In this document: positions 25,293-33,968 of the stretch, piece after piece | How the letters are laid out: each line of letters opens with the position of its first letter | Numbering within the stretch: position 1 is the stretch's first letter | Assembly (NCBI RefSeq): GCF_035762905.1 | Contig: NZ_DASUCC010000028.1 | Coordinates: 70,370 to 134,369, forward strand | Direction: 5' to 3' | Source of the DNA: DASYTH01 sp035762905 | GTDB lineage: Bacteria; Actinomycetota; Actinomycetes; Mycobacteriales; Pseudonocardiaceae | Length of the DNA: 64,000 bases | Translations under genes and position numbers: made by a program | The notes under the pieces: generated by a model | What the model was told of the DNA's origin: nothing | What the model saw: the letters and a program-made list of their open reading frames with translations, nothing else | Databases searched by the model: none

Positions 25293-26228
25293 ATGAACGG
25301 TAGACGGATGGCCGGCCTGGTCGGGTTGATGCTGGCCGGCGGCATGCTGGCCGGCTGTGGCTCGGGCTCCGAGGCGGGCACGGCGGCCGACAGCGCAGCC
25401 GGGGTCGACATGGCCGACCGGAACGCGGCCGCGCCGGAGATGCCGGTCAAGGCGGAGGGTGGGACCGGCGGCGGGCAGCCTCAGCCCCAACAACAGCAGC
25501 AGCAAGAACAACAGAAGCAGGTGAGCCAGCCGGGCGTGGACCGCAAGCTGGTCCGCACGGCGAGCCTGGAACTGGCCGCACCGGACGTGGTCGACGTGGC
25601 CAACAAGGCCCGCCAGATCGCGCTGGACCGGGGCGGTTTCGCCGGACAGGAGGAGGTTCGGGGCGACACCGCGTCGATCACCCTGCACGTGCCGTCCGAC
25701 CAGTTCGACCGCACGGTGGCCGAGCTGTCCGGTCTGGTGGCCCGCGCCGAGGACATCCGGTCCCGCACGATGACCACCGAGGACGTGACCGAGCAGATGG
25801 TGGACGTGGAGAGCCGGATCGCCACCCAGCGGCTGAGCGTCGAGCGGGTGCGCGGGCTGCTGGCCAGGGCGCAGACCGTGGACGAGATCGTCCGGATCGA
25901 GAGCGAGGTGACCCGGCGCGAGGCGGAGCTGGAGTCGCTGCAGAAGCGCCGGGAGACGCTGGCCGGCCAGGTGGCGCTGTCCCGGGTGACGGTCAAGGTC
26001 ACCAAGGGCGACCCGCCGCCGCCCGCGGCGGAGGAGGACCGCGGCTTCCTCGGCGCGCTGGCCGGCGGTTGGAACGCGTTCCTGACCACCGGCGGGGTGG
26101 TGCTCGAGGTGTTCGGCGCGCTGCTGCCGTTCCTGGTGGTGCTCGGGATTCCCGGGGTGTTCGCGTACCGGTGGTGGCGGCGGCGCCGGGTGATTCCGGC
26201 GGCGGTTCCGCAGGAGGCGAAGGCCTAG
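25293..26228 (+). CDS. DUF4349 lipoprotein
   Basis: A 311-residue predicted lipoprotein: signal RRMAGLVGLMLAGGMLAGC with lipobox LAGC, a Gly/Pro/Gln-rich linker holding a run of glutamines near residues 65-80, then a DUF4349 region with a long coiled coil (ATQRLSVERVRGLLAR, then REAELESLQKRRETLAG), and a C-terminal membrane helix near 270-292 followed by a basic tail. Anchored at both ends, it may span the envelope. The ATG is preceded by GGGAGGA a few bases upstream; a GTG 15 bp earlier is less likely. A strong hairpin terminates the unit. Function is unknown. Confidence 0.85.
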   Translation: MNGRRMAGLVGLMLAGGMLAGCGSGSEAGTAADSAAGVDMADRNAAAPEMPVKAEGGTGGGQPQPQQQQQQEQQKQVSQPGVDRKLVRTASLELAAPDVVDVANKARQIALDRGGFAGQEEVRGDTASITLHVPSDQFDRTVAELSGLVARAEDIRSRTMTTEDVTEQMVDVESRIATQRLSVERVRGLLARAQTVDEIVRIESEVTRREAELESLQKRRETLAGQVALSRVTVKVTKGDPPPPAAEEDRGFLGALAGGWNAFLTTGGVVLEVFGALLPFLVVLGIPGVFAYRWWRRRRVIPAAVPQEAKA

Positions 26229-26238
26229 AGACGGGTTC

Positions 26239-26286
26239 GCGGGGCGGCTCGAGCGAGGGGGGAGTCGCGATCTCGAGCCGCCCCGC
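26239..26286 (+). terminator. Hairpin terminator after DUF4349 gene
   Basis: Perfect 15-bp arms (26239-26253 and 26272-26286), an 18-base loop, 10 bp after the stop codon. There is no T-run, as is common in actinobacteria. Confidence 0.7.
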
Positions 26287-26603
26287 GTCAGGCCCGCCGC
26301 AACGGAATCCCTTTGGCGGGGGGCACCCGGGTTCCCGGCGGGGTGCGGCCCGGCAGGGGAGACGAGCCGCACTGCTTGCTCGTCCGAATCAGGGAGTGCG
26401 TGGGAGCTGATTCGGGGAGCGCTGCCAACCTGTCAGAAGTCGCACAGTTACACAAGGCCACCGCGTCATCCGGCGGAGCGTTATCGCGTTCAGTAAGTAA
26501 CGATTTGGTCACGAAGTCTGTGAGTGGGTCAGCTGACACTCTGGCCGCTCCCGGCGTGTACCTCGAATGGGTGAGAGCCCGAGGTTCTGGCACGCTGTCC
26601 GCC
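26287..26603 (+). promoter_or_regulatory. Leader region of gpmA without a gene
   Basis: Just over 300 bp without a credible gene. It includes a hairpin with perfect 8-bp arms CCGAATCA (26384-26391) and TGATTCGG (26408-26415), and less GC-rich DNA at about 26440-26530 that probably holds the gpmA promoter. I could not assign a confident -10/-35 or a Shine-Dalgarno for gpmA. Confidence 0.4.
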
Positions 26604-27350
26604 ATGGGCCTTGGGACGCTGGTGCTGCTCAGACACGGCGAGAGCACGTGGAACGCGAAGAACCTGTTCACCGGATGGGTGGACGTGCCGCTGTCCGAGA
26701 AGGGCACCGCCGAGGCCCGGCGCGCCGGCGAACTGCTCCGGGAGACCGACACCCTGCCCGACATCGTGCACACCTCGCTGCTGCGCCGGGCCATCGGCAC
26801 CGCCAACATCGCCCTCGACGTGGCCGACCGGCACTGGCTCGACGTGCGCCGCGACTGGCGGCTGAACGAGCGGCACTACGGCGCCCTGCAGGGCAAGAAC
26901 AAGAAACAGGTGCTCGAACAGTTCGGCGAGGAGCAGTTCATGCTCTGGCGCCGCTCCTACGACACACCGCCGCCGCCGATCGAGCCGGGCACCGAGTTCA
27001 GCCAGGACGCCGACCCGCGCTACGCCGGGCTCGGCGACGCCATGCCGCGCACCGAGTGCCTCAAGGACGTGGTCACCCGGCTGCTGCCGTACTGGGAGAC
27101 CGCGATCCTGCCGGACCTGCGGGCCGGCCGCACCACGCTGGTCGCCGCGCACGGCAACTCGCTGCGCGCCCTGGTCAAGCACCTGGACGGGATCTCCGAC
27201 GAGGCGATCTCCGGCCTGAACATCCCCACCGGCATCCCGCTGGTCTACGAGCTCACCGACGACCTGCGCCCGCGCACCCCGGGCGGGCGCTACCTGGACC
27301 CGGACGCCGCCGTCGAAGCCGCCCGGGCCGTGGCCAACCAAGGCCGCTAG
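26604..27350 (+). CDS. gpmA: 2,3-bisphosphoglycerate-dependent phosphoglycerate mutase
   Basis: A 248-residue glycolytic enzyme interconverting 3- and 2-phosphoglycerate. The phosphohistidine motif LLRHGESTWNAKNLFTGW is at residues 8-25, RRDWRLNERHYGALQG follows, and the second histidine is in VAAHGNSLRALVKHL. Length matches the dPGM family. The ATG is chosen by homology, since upstream in-frame sequence is not conserved-looking, and no Shine-Dalgarno is visible. The stop codon overlaps the stop of the convergent LuxR-type gene through a shared CTAG. Confidence 0.95.
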   Translation: MGLGTLVLLRHGESTWNAKNLFTGWVDVPLSEKGTAEARRAGELLRETDTLPDIVHTSLLRRAIGTANIALDVADRHWLDVRRDWRLNERHYGALQGKNKKQVLEQFGEEQFMLWRRSYDTPPPPIEPGTEFSQDADPRYAGLGDAMPRTECLKDVVTRLLPYWETAILPDLRAGRTTLVAAHGNSLRALVKHLDGISDEAISGLNIPTGIPLVYELTDDLRPRTPGGRYLDPDAAVEAARAVANQGR

Positions 27351-28000
27351 ACCAGGCCCAGTTCGCGGGCGCGGGCGCCGGCCTGGAATCGGGAGGTGGC
27401 GCCGAGCGCGGTCATCAGTTCGGCCACCCGGCGGCGGTAGGTGCGCACCGACAGGGACAGCGTGCGGGCCGCGGTCTCGTCCTTGCAGCCCGAACCGAGC
27501 AGCTCGAGGATCCGCGGGGCCAGCCGGCGCAGCTCGCCGAACTGCGCGTCGTAGGCGTCCAGCTCGGTGGCCGCCCGCCAGGCCGCGTCGAACAGCGAGC
27601 CCACCGCGGCCACCACGTCCGGCAGCCGGACCACGGTGAAGCTGCGCGGGCCGTGCGCGGTGTCCCCGGCCAGGATCGCCACCCTCCGGTCGATCAGGAT
27701 GGTCTCGTTGATCTCGTCCGAGGTGATCCGCACCTGCGCGCCGAGCCCGGCCATCCGGCGCGCGTGCTGGGCGCCGGCCGGGTCGAGCAGCACCCCCGGC
27801 CGGTACAGCTTGCGCACCCCGGCCACCGGCAGCGTCGCGGAATGCGGCGGCGGCCCGAGCGCGCCTGCGCTCACCCAGGTGTGCAGGTCGTGCGCCGCGC
27901 AGGCGATCTCCCGGCGCGCCGAGGTGAACAGGTGCCAGGTGCGCTCGTAGAGCTCCTGGTGGCCGCGGATCAGCACGGCCTCGTTCCCGCCGGTCGTCAC
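27347..28000 (-). CDS. LuxR-type HTH regulator with PLD-like sensor region
   Basis: A 217-residue regulator: the C-terminal helix-turn-helix reads LSLSVRTYRRRVAELMTALG (about residues 177-200), like LuxR/TrmB-type regulators with an N-terminal region resembling phospholipase-D-like sensors (YERTWHLFTSARREI). The GTG at 28000 was preferred to a TTG at 28045 because the TTG lies inside the dyad operator between this gene and the divergent aldo-keto reductase. It probably controls that reductase and itself. The ligand is not known. Confidence 0.75.
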   Translation of the reverse strand: MTTGGNEAVLIRGHQELYERTWHLFTSARREIACAAHDLHTWVSAGALGPPPHSATLPVAGVRKLYRPGVLLDPAGAQHARRMAGLGAQVRITSDEINETILIDRRVAILAGDTAHGPRSFTVVRLPDVVAAVGSLFDAAWRAATELDAYDAQFGELRRLAPRILELLGSGCKDETAARTLSLSVRTYRRRVAELMTALGATSRFQAGARARELGLV

Positions 28001-28039
28001 CGAAGAATTCTCGGCCCGGTCCCCCGGCGGGTCAAAGAT

Positions 28040-28055
28040 TGGCAACTTGTTGCCA
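28040..28055. promoter_or_regulatory. Perfect dyad between divergent LuxR and reductase genes
   Basis: TGGCAAC-TT-GTTGCCA is a perfect 16-bp dyad, 39 bp from one divergent start and 40 bp from the other. This symmetry suggests an operator serving both genes. Confidence 0.68.
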
Positions 28056-28095
28056 GACCCGGGGCCCGGCCCGGCGCCCGGCCCAGGCTGGACCC

Positions 28096-28959
28096 ATGAC
28101 CAACGAGATCAGCACCGACCCGTGGCTGCTCGGCGGGGACCTGCCCGTGCACCGGATCGGCTACGGCGCCATGCAGCTCGCCGGCCCCGGCGTGTTCGGG
28201 CCGCCGGCCGACGAGGCGGCCGCGCTCGCCGTGCTGCGCCGCGCGGTCGAGCTGGGCGTCGACCACATCGACACCTCCGACTACTACGGCCCGTACGTGG
28301 TCAACGAGCTGATCCGGCGGGCGCTGCACCCCTACCCCGCGGATCTTGTGCTGGTCACCAAGGTGGGTGCCCGGCGGGACGGGACCGGCGCCTGGCTGCC
28401 GGCCAACTCGCCCGCGGAGCTGCGTGCGGCCGTGCACGACAACCTGCGCCGGCTCGGGCTGGACCGGCTGGACGTGGTCAACCTGCGGATGATGGGGACG
28501 AGCGGGCCGGAGGAGGAGCCGATCGCCGAGCAGTTCACCGCCCTTGCCGAGCTGCGCGAGCAGGGCCTGATCCGGCATCTGGGCGTGTCCAACGCGACCC
28601 TGACCCAGCTCGACGAGGCCGCCGCGATCGCGCCGGTGGTCTGTGTGCAGAACATGTTCAACATCGCGGCGCGGTCGGACGACGACCTGGTCGACGCCTG
28701 CGCCGCCCGGGGCGTGGCGTACGTGCCGTTCTTCCCGCTCGGCGGGTTCCAGCCGCTGCGGCACGCGGCCGCCGAACTGGTGGCGCGGCGGCACGGCGCG
28801 ACCGCCCGGCAGGTGGCGCTGGCCTGGCTGCTGCACCGCTCGCCGGCGATCCTGATCATCCCGGGCACCTCGTCGGTGGCCCACCTCGAGGAGAACCTGG
28901 CGGCCGGCCGGATCGCGCTCACGGCGGCCGATCTGGCCGAGTTGGACACGAACGGGTGA
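28096..28959 (+). CDS. Aldo/keto reductase
   Basis: A 287-residue aldo-keto reductase, (beta/alpha)8 barrel with NADPH. The catalytic tetrad is recognisable: HIDTSDYYGPYVVNEL (Asp and Tyr), LVTKVGARRDG (Lys), and the NLRMMGTSG region where His is expected but not present as the usual HxxD, so the tetrad may be altered. The C-terminal LIIPGTSSVAHLEENLAA binds the cofactor phosphate. It is divergent from a LuxR-type regulator and separated from it by a perfect dyad. Substrate unknown. Confidence 0.86.
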   Translation: MTNEISTDPWLLGGDLPVHRIGYGAMQLAGPGVFGPPADEAAALAVLRRAVELGVDHIDTSDYYGPYVVNELIRRALHPYPADLVLVTKVGARRDGTGAWLPANSPAELRAAVHDNLRRLGLDRLDVVNLRMMGTSGPEEEPIAEQFTALAELREQGLIRHLGVSNATLTQLDEAAAIAPVVCVQNMFNIAARSDDDLVDACAARGVAYVPFFPLGGFQPLRHAAAELVARRHGATARQVALAWLLHRSPAILIIPGTSSVAHLEENLAAGRIALTAADLAELDTNG

Positions 28960-29064
28960 ACGGGGTCTGACCGGCGGACGAACATCGACTTCGCGCCTGT
29001 CACGGCCGTCACTCGGCCGCCGTGGACTGGTCCTGATGGACCAGATCCTGCCTACGATGCGAGC

Positions 29065-30270
29065 GTGACCGACGCTGCGTGGCTGCTGGTGTCGATCGGC
29101 GCGGTGCTGATCGGTACCGGCGCCGGTCTGCTGCTCGGCCGGACGCGCCGCCGGGCCGCCCAGCGCGCACCGGTCGGACCCACCGTGGCCGGGCTGACCC
29201 AGCGGGTGGTGCACTCCTCGCACACCGGCATCGTGGTGCTCAACCGGTTCGGCGACGTCGTGGTCTACAACCCCCGGGCCGCCGAGCTCGGCCTGGTGCA
29301 CAACCACCGGGCCGATCCGAGGGCGCGCAAGGCCGCCGAGCTGGTGCGGGAGACCGGCGAGCCGGTGGAGGTCGACCTGTCCCCGCAGGCCGCCAAGGGC
29401 CGGGACCCGCAGGCGGTGCTCGGCGAGGTCCGGCCACTCGGCGACGGGTTCATCGTGGTCGACGCCGCCGACGAGTCGGACGCGGTTCGGCTGGAGGCCA
29501 CCCGGCGGGACTTCGTGGCCAACGTCAGCCACGAGCTCAAGACCCCGGTCGGGGCGATGGCGCTGCTCGCCGAGGCGGTGCTGGACTCCTCCGACGACCC
29601 GGAGGTCCGCCGGTTCACCGGCAAGATCCTGCGCGAGGCGAACCGGCTGGGCACCCTGGTCACCGAGCTGATCGCGCTGTCCCGGCTGCAGGGCGCCGAG
29701 CGGCTGCCCGAGCTGAACACCGTCGAGGTCGACGCCGTGGTGCGCGAAGCCCTCGGCCGCTCCGCGCCGGCCATGGAGAGCACCGGCATCGACATCGCCA
29801 CCGACCAGGACAGCGGGCTGCTGGTGGCCGGCGACCGGATGCTGCTGGTCACGGCGCTGTCCAACCTGCTGGAGAACGCGATGGCCTACTCCCCGCCGGG
29901 CAGCCCGGTGTCGGTCAGCCGGCGGCTGGCCGACGGGTTCGTCGAGATCTCGGTGACCGACCGCGGCATCGGCATCGCCGACGACGAACAGCAGCGCGTG
30001 TTCGAGCGGTTCTACCGGGTGGACAAGGCGCGCTCCCGGGCCACCGGCGGGACCGGCCTCGGCCTGGCCATCGTCAAGCACGTGGCGGCCAACCACGGCG
30101 GCGAGGTCCGGCTGTGGAGCCGGCCGGGCACCGGGTCCACGTTCACCCTGCGCATCCCGGCCCAGAGCGTGACCCCGGCGCCGCGGGCCAACGACGACCG
30201 GCCCGGCGGCGGCAACACCGCAGCGGCCACCGCCATGTCCAGCTCGACCGACCGTGGAGGAGCGCTGTGA
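29065..30270 (+). CDS. senX3: Sensor histidine kinase SenX3
   Basis: A 401-residue membrane kinase. One N-terminal membrane helix (about residues 4-26), a PAS-like region (50-130), the phosphoacceptor His156 in NVSHELKTPVGAM, and an ATPase domain with DRGIGIADDEQQRVFERFYRVD and GGTGLGLAIVKHVAA. It senses phosphate starvation through the Pst system in mycobacteria and phosphorylates RegX3 (PhoP in streptomycetes). The GTG is 6 bases after TACGAT (29053-29058). The stop overlaps the regX3 start by 4 bp, unlike M. tuberculosis where repeats separate the two genes. Confidence 0.94.
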   Translation: MTDAAWLLVSIGAVLIGTGAGLLLGRTRRRAAQRAPVGPTVAGLTQRVVHSSHTGIVVLNRFGDVVVYNPRAAELGLVHNHRADPRARKAAELVRETGEPVEVDLSPQAAKGRDPQAVLGEVRPLGDGFIVVDAADESDAVRLEATRRDFVANVSHELKTPVGAMALLAEAVLDSSDDPEVRRFTGKILREANRLGTLVTELIALSRLQGAERLPELNTVEVDAVVREALGRSAPAMESTGIDIATDQDSGLLVAGDRMLLVTALSNLLENAMAYSPPGSPVSVSRRLADGFVEISVTDRGIGIADDEQQRVFERFYRVDKARSRATGGTGLGLAIVKHVAANHGGEVRLWSRPGTGSTFTLRIPAQSVTPAPRANDDRPGGGNTAAATAMSSSTDRGGAL

Positions 30271-30953
30271 CCAGAGTGCTGATCGTCGAGGACGAGGAGT
30301 CGTTCGCCGATCCGCTGGCCTTCCTGCTGCGCAAGGAGGGCTTCACCGCCGCCATCGCCGCCACCGGCCAGCAGGCCCTCGAGGAGTTCGACCGCAACGG
30401 CGCGGACATCGTGCTGCTCGACCTGATGCTGCCCGGCATGAGCGGCACCGACGTGTGCAAGGCGCTGCGCCAGCGGTCCGCCGTGCCGGTGATCATGGTC
30501 ACCGCCCGGGACAGCGAGATCGACAAGGTGGTCGGGCTCGAGCTGGGCGCCGACGACTACGTCACCAAGCCGTACTCGGCCCGCGAGCTGATCGCCCGGG
30601 TGCGGGCCGTGCTGCGCCGCGGCGGGGAGTCCGCCGACGGCGAGCTGCTGCCCCAGGTGCTGGCCGCCGGCCCGGTGCGGATGGACGTCGAACGGCACGT
30701 GGTGACCGTGGCCGGCCAGGAGATTCCCTTACCCCTCAAGGAGTTCGACCTGCTGGAATACCTGCTGCGCAATGTCGGGCGGGTGCTCACCAGGGGCCAG
30801 CTGATCGACCGGGTGTGGGGCGCCGACTACGTGGGCGACACCAAGACCCTCGACGTGCACGTGAAGCGGCTGCGCTCCAAGATCGAGCCCGATCCGTCCG
30901 CCCCTCGGCACCTGGTCACGGTCCGCGGCCTCGGCTACAAATTCGAGTCCTGA
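30267..30953 (+). CDS. regX3: Response regulator RegX3
   Basis: A 228-residue OmpR-type regulator. The receiver domain has the acidic pair EDEE, phosphoacceptor Asp52 in VLLDLMLPGMSG, T in MVTARD and K in YVTKPYSARELIARVRAVLRR. The winged helix ends RLRSKIEPDP and VRGLGYKFES. It is coupled to senX3 by a GTGA overlap. In relatives it activates phosphate scavenging; the ppx gene 34 bp downstream fits a phosphate theme but has its own promoter. Confidence 0.95.
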   Translation: MTRVLIVEDEESFADPLAFLLRKEGFTAAIAATGQQALEEFDRNGADIVLLDLMLPGMSGTDVCKALRQRSAVPVIMVTARDSEIDKVVGLELGADDYVTKPYSARELIARVRAVLRRGGESADGELLPQVLAAGPVRMDVERHVVTVAGQEIPLPLKEFDLLEYLLRNVGRVLTRGQLIDRVWGADYVGDTKTLDVHVKRLRSKIEPDPSAPRHLVTVRGLGYKFES

Positions 30954-30987
30954 CCCGATCGGGCGGTCGCCCAGGTAACGTTTCACC

Positions 30988-31929
30988 GTGCGCCTAGGGG
31001 TGCTGGACGTCGGTTCCAATACCGTTCACCTGCTCGTGGTCGACGCCCACCGGGGTGCCGCCCCGGTTCCGGCACGCTCGGAGAAGTCGGTGTTGCGGCT
31101 GGCCGAGCGGATCACGTCCAGCGGCAAGTTGTCCGAAGCCGGGGCCGACGAGCTGGTCCGCACCGTGGCCGCGGCCCGGGCCTCGGCCGACAAGCTGGGC
31201 TGCGCGGAGCTGATGGCGTTCGTCACCTCGGCGGTGCGCGAGGCGGACAACTCGGCCAAGGTGCTGGCCCGGGTGGCCGAGGAGACCGGCGTCGAGCTGC
31301 GGGTGCTCTCCGGCGAGGACGAGGCCAGGTACACCTTCCTGGCCGTCCGCCGCTGGTACGGCTGGTCCGCGGGCGACCTGCTGGTGCTGGACATCGGCGG
31401 CGGCTCGCTGGAGATCGCCGCCGGGGTGGACGAGGACCCGGACCTGGCCGTGTCGCTCCCGCTCGGCGCCGGGCGGCTGACCAGGACCAAGTTCACCAGC
31501 GACCCGCCCGGCCGGGACGAGATCGACGGCATCGCCGAGTGGCTGGCCGACCAACTCGCCCCGGTGGTGAAGAAGCTGGCCAAGCGGGGTGAGCCGGACC
31601 GGGTGGTGGCCACCTCCAAGACGTTCCGGTCGCTGGCCCGGCTGGGCGGCGCCGCGCCGTCCTCGGCCGGGCCGCGGGTGCACCGGGTGCTCACCGAGCC
31701 GGGACTGCGCCAGTTGCTGGCGTTCATCTCCCGGATGTCCGCGGCCGACCTGGCCGAGCTTGAGGGGGTCAGTGCCAGCCGGGCGCACCAGTTGGTGGCC
31801 GGCGCGCTGGTGGCGCAGGCCACGATGAGGGCTCTGTCACGACCGGAGTTCGAGATTTGCCCTTGGGCCCTGCGGGAAGGTGTGATTCTGCGACGGCTCG
31901 ATCAGACGGACGGTGAGGAGACCTCATGA
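30988..31929 (+). CDS. ppx: Exopolyphosphatase/GppA phosphatase (Ppx1-like)
   Basis: A 313-residue member of the ASKHA-fold Ppx/GppA family. The phosphate loops are LDVGSNTVHLLVVD at the N-terminus and LVLDIGGGSLEIAAG near residue 140. It is the short form, without the C-terminal HD-like domain of E. coli Ppx, as in mycobacterial Rv0496, which degrades short-chain polyphosphate or pppGpp. The GTG has TAACGT at 30976-30981, six bases upstream, so it is transcribed leaderless just downstream of regX3. Confidence 0.9.
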   Translation: MRLGVLDVGSNTVHLLVVDAHRGAAPVPARSEKSVLRLAERITSSGKLSEAGADELVRTVAAARASADKLGCAELMAFVTSAVREADNSAKVLARVAEETGVELRVLSGEDEARYTFLAVRRWYGWSAGDLLVLDIGGGSLEIAAGVDEDPDLAVSLPLGAGRLTRTKFTSDPPGRDEIDGIAEWLADQLAPVVKKLAKRGEPDRVVATSKTFRSLARLGGAAPSSAGPRVHRVLTEPGLRQLLAFISRMSAADLAELEGVSASRAHQLVAGALVAQATMRALSRPEFEICPWALREGVILRRLDQTDGEETS

Positions 31930-31975
31930 CCTCGCGCGCTGGACGATCCGGCCGGTGTCAGGCACGGTGGAAACG

Positions 31976-33142
31976 ATGAGTCACGAAGGCGGACCCGACA
32001 GCACGCAGCAGCGCACCGTCGCCGAGCTGCTGGCCATGTACGGCGCGGAGAACGCCGACCGGGCGCCGCGCAGGCGCAGGCGGCGCGACGAGGCCTCCGA
32101 CACGGCGCCGCAGACGATCATCGAACGGGTCAACTCGGAAAGCTCGAAGCTCACCCCGATCCGGGACGACCAGCCGCCGCCGACCCGCACCTCGCACCGG
32201 CCGCGGCCGGCCGCGCACCAGCAGCCCGCGCACCAGCAGCCCGCGCAGCAGCTGCCGGTTCCTCCGCGCCCGCCCGCGCCGCAGACCCGGCAGGCGCCGC
32301 CGCAGCCGAAGCCGCCGATGCCGCCGAACCAGCAGCCGCCCCGGCCGCAGCCCTCGCAGCAACTGCCGGCGCCGCAGCGGCCGCCAGCGCCGCCGCAGCA
32401 GCCCTCCCAGCAGTTGCCCCGGCCGCAGCCGTCGCAGCAGCTGCCGGCGCCGCAGCGGCCCCCGGCGCCGCCGCAGCAGCCGTCCCAGCAGTTGCCCCGG
32501 CCGGGGATCGCCCAGCCGGTCCCGCCGACCCGGCCGGTCCCGCCGAACCGCCGGCCCGGGCCGCCGCAGTCCATGCCGTCCGGATCCTTCCCGGTGCCGG
32601 GAGCGCCGGCCGCCCCGCCCGGGTCCGGCTACTTCCCGGTGCCCCCGCCCCAGCCGGCCCGCCCGCCCGAGCCGTACACCGAGCAGATGCCCCGGGTTCC
32701 CGCGGCACCGCCCGCGGCGTTCGGCCCGGCCGGCGGCGCCGAGCTGCGCAACGGCTTCACCGAGCTGGAAGTCGACGACGACCGGGACGAGGACGGCTAC
32801 GAGGACTACCCGGACTACGCCGACGACGGCCCGGACGACGAGTTCGACGACGACCTGGACGACGACGAGAAGACGCCGTCGGCCGGCCGGGAATGGCTGA
32901 TCATGATCGCCCAGGTGGCGGTCAGCGTGGTCGGCGGCGCCGCGGTGTGGCTCGGGTTCAACTGGCTGTGGGGCCGTTACCCGCAGGCCGCGCTGGTGGC
33001 CGCGCTGGTGGTGATCGTCGGCCTGGTGTGGATCGTGCGGAAGATCCGTCGCGCCGACGACCTGCAGACCACGCTGCTCGCCGTCCTGGTCGGCCTGTTC
33101 GTCACGGTTTCCCCGGCCGCGCTGCTGCTGTTGAGCAGGTAG
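31976..33142 (+). CDS. Pro/Gln-rich membrane protein (Rv0497-like)
   Basis: A 388-residue protein. The N-terminus (to residue ~45) is charged with RRRRRR and an ELLAMYG motif, the middle ~200 residues are Pro/Gln-rich with two perfect 26-residue repeats, then comes an acidic stretch (DDDRDEDGYEDY and more Asp) at about 260-300, then three hydrophobic segments to the end (near 312-335, 338-358 and 365-386). The ATG follows an in-frame region without coding character. Rv0497 occupies the same place in M. tuberculosis. A scaffold role at the membrane is possible but unproven. Confidence 0.8.
   Translation: MSHEGGPDSTQQRTVAELLAMYGAENADRAPRRRRRRDEASDTAPQTIIERVNSESSKLTPIRDDQPPPTRTSHRPRPAAHQQPAHQQPAQQLPVPPRPPAPQTRQAPPQPKPPMPPNQQPPRPQPSQQLPAPQRPPAPPQQPSQQLPRPQPSQQLPAPQRPPAPPQQPSQQLPRPGIAQPVPPTRPVPPNRRPGPPQSMPSGSFPVPGAPAAPPGSGYFPVPPPQPARPPEPYTEQMPRVPAAPPAAFGPAGGAELRNGFTELEVDDDRDEDGYEDYPDYADDGPDDEFDDDLDDDEKTPSAGREWLIMIAQVAVSVVGGAAVWLGFNWLWGRYPQAALVAALVVIVGLVWIVRKIRRADDLQTTLLAVLVGLFVTVSPAALLLLSR
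32339..32494 (+). repeat. Two 78-bp in-frame repeats
   Basis: Units 32339-32416 and 32417-32494, followed by a partial third, encode 26 residues of the type RPQPSQQLPAPQRPPAPPQQ. Such near-identical GC-rich units can change copy number by slippage. Confidence 0.88.
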
Positions 33143-33144
33143 CC

Positions 33145-33921
33145 GTGCCCGAGGTCGGCGTGTCGACGGCGTCGGTGTGGCCGCAGACCGCGGCCACCGC
33201 GTTCCTGCTGGCCGCCGAGCTGGGTTACGACGGCGTCGAGGTCATGGTGTGGGCCGACCCGATGAGCCAGGACGTGGCGGCGCTGCGCCGGGCGTCCCGG
33301 GCGCACCGCACGCCGGTGCTGGCCGTGCACGCGCCCTGCCTGTTGATCACCCAGCGGGTCTGGTCGCCGGACCCCGAGGTGCGGCTGCGCCGCGCCGTGC
33401 AGGCCGCGCAGGACCTTGGCGCACCCACCGTGGTGATCCATCCGCCGTTTCGCTGGCAGCGTCGCTACGCCGATGCGTTCGTGGACCTGATCCAGGAGCT
33501 GGAGGCGGCCAGCGGCGTGGCGATCGCCGTGGAGAACATGTTCCCGGTGCGCCGGTTCGGCCGGGAGGTGTCGGCGTTCCGTCCGTCGATCGACCCGACC
33601 GACGTCGGCTACCGGCACTACACGCTGGACCTGTCGCACACCTCCGCGGCCGGCACCGACGCGCTCGAGCTGGCCAAGCGGATGGGTGAGGGGCTGCGGC
33701 ACGTGCACCTGGCCGACGGGTCCGGGCTGCCCAAGGACGAGCACCTGGTGCCGGGCCGGGGCACCCAGCCGTGCGCCGAGCTGTGCGAGGAGCTGGTCCG
33801 CACCGGATTCACCGGCCAGGTCATCCTGGAGATCAACACCCGCCGGGTGCGGCAGCCGACGCAGCGCCGCCGGGATCTTGCCGAGGCGCTGCTGTTTGCC
33901 CGGTTGCACCTGGGTCAGTGA
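33145..33921 (+). CDS. Xylose isomerase-like TIM-barrel protein (Rv0498-like)
   Basis: A 258-residue AP-endonuclease-2/xylose-isomerase-type TIM barrel: GYDGVEVMVWADP near the start, VLAVHAPCLL, VVIHPPFRW, AVENMFPVRR with a metal-binding Glu, LDLSHTSAAG with Asp/His, and LRHVHLADGSG with His. These supply a plausible metal site for a sugar isomerase/epimerase or an endonuclease. The role is unknown. It starts 2 bp after the Pro-rich gene and is probably co-transcribed; synteny is Rv0498. Confidence 0.85.
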   Translation: MPEVGVSTASVWPQTAATAFLLAAELGYDGVEVMVWADPMSQDVAALRRASRAHRTPVLAVHAPCLLITQRVWSPDPEVRLRRAVQAAQDLGAPTVVIHPPFRWQRRYADAFVDLIQELEAASGVAIAVENMFPVRRFGREVSAFRPSIDPTDVGYRHYTLDLSHTSAAGTDALELAKRMGEGLRHVHLADGSGLPKDEHLVPGRGTQPCAELCEELVRTGFTGQVILEINTRRVRQPTQRRRDLAEALLFARLHLGQ

Positions 33922-33968
33922 CGTTCGGGTTCCCCCTGGGCGGCGGCGGGGGACGTAAAGTTCCGGGC

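Noticed and set aside
29065..30953. Possible intergenic repeat (MIRU-like) between senX3 and regX3
   Set aside because: The two genes overlap by 4 bp here, so there is no room for such repeats.
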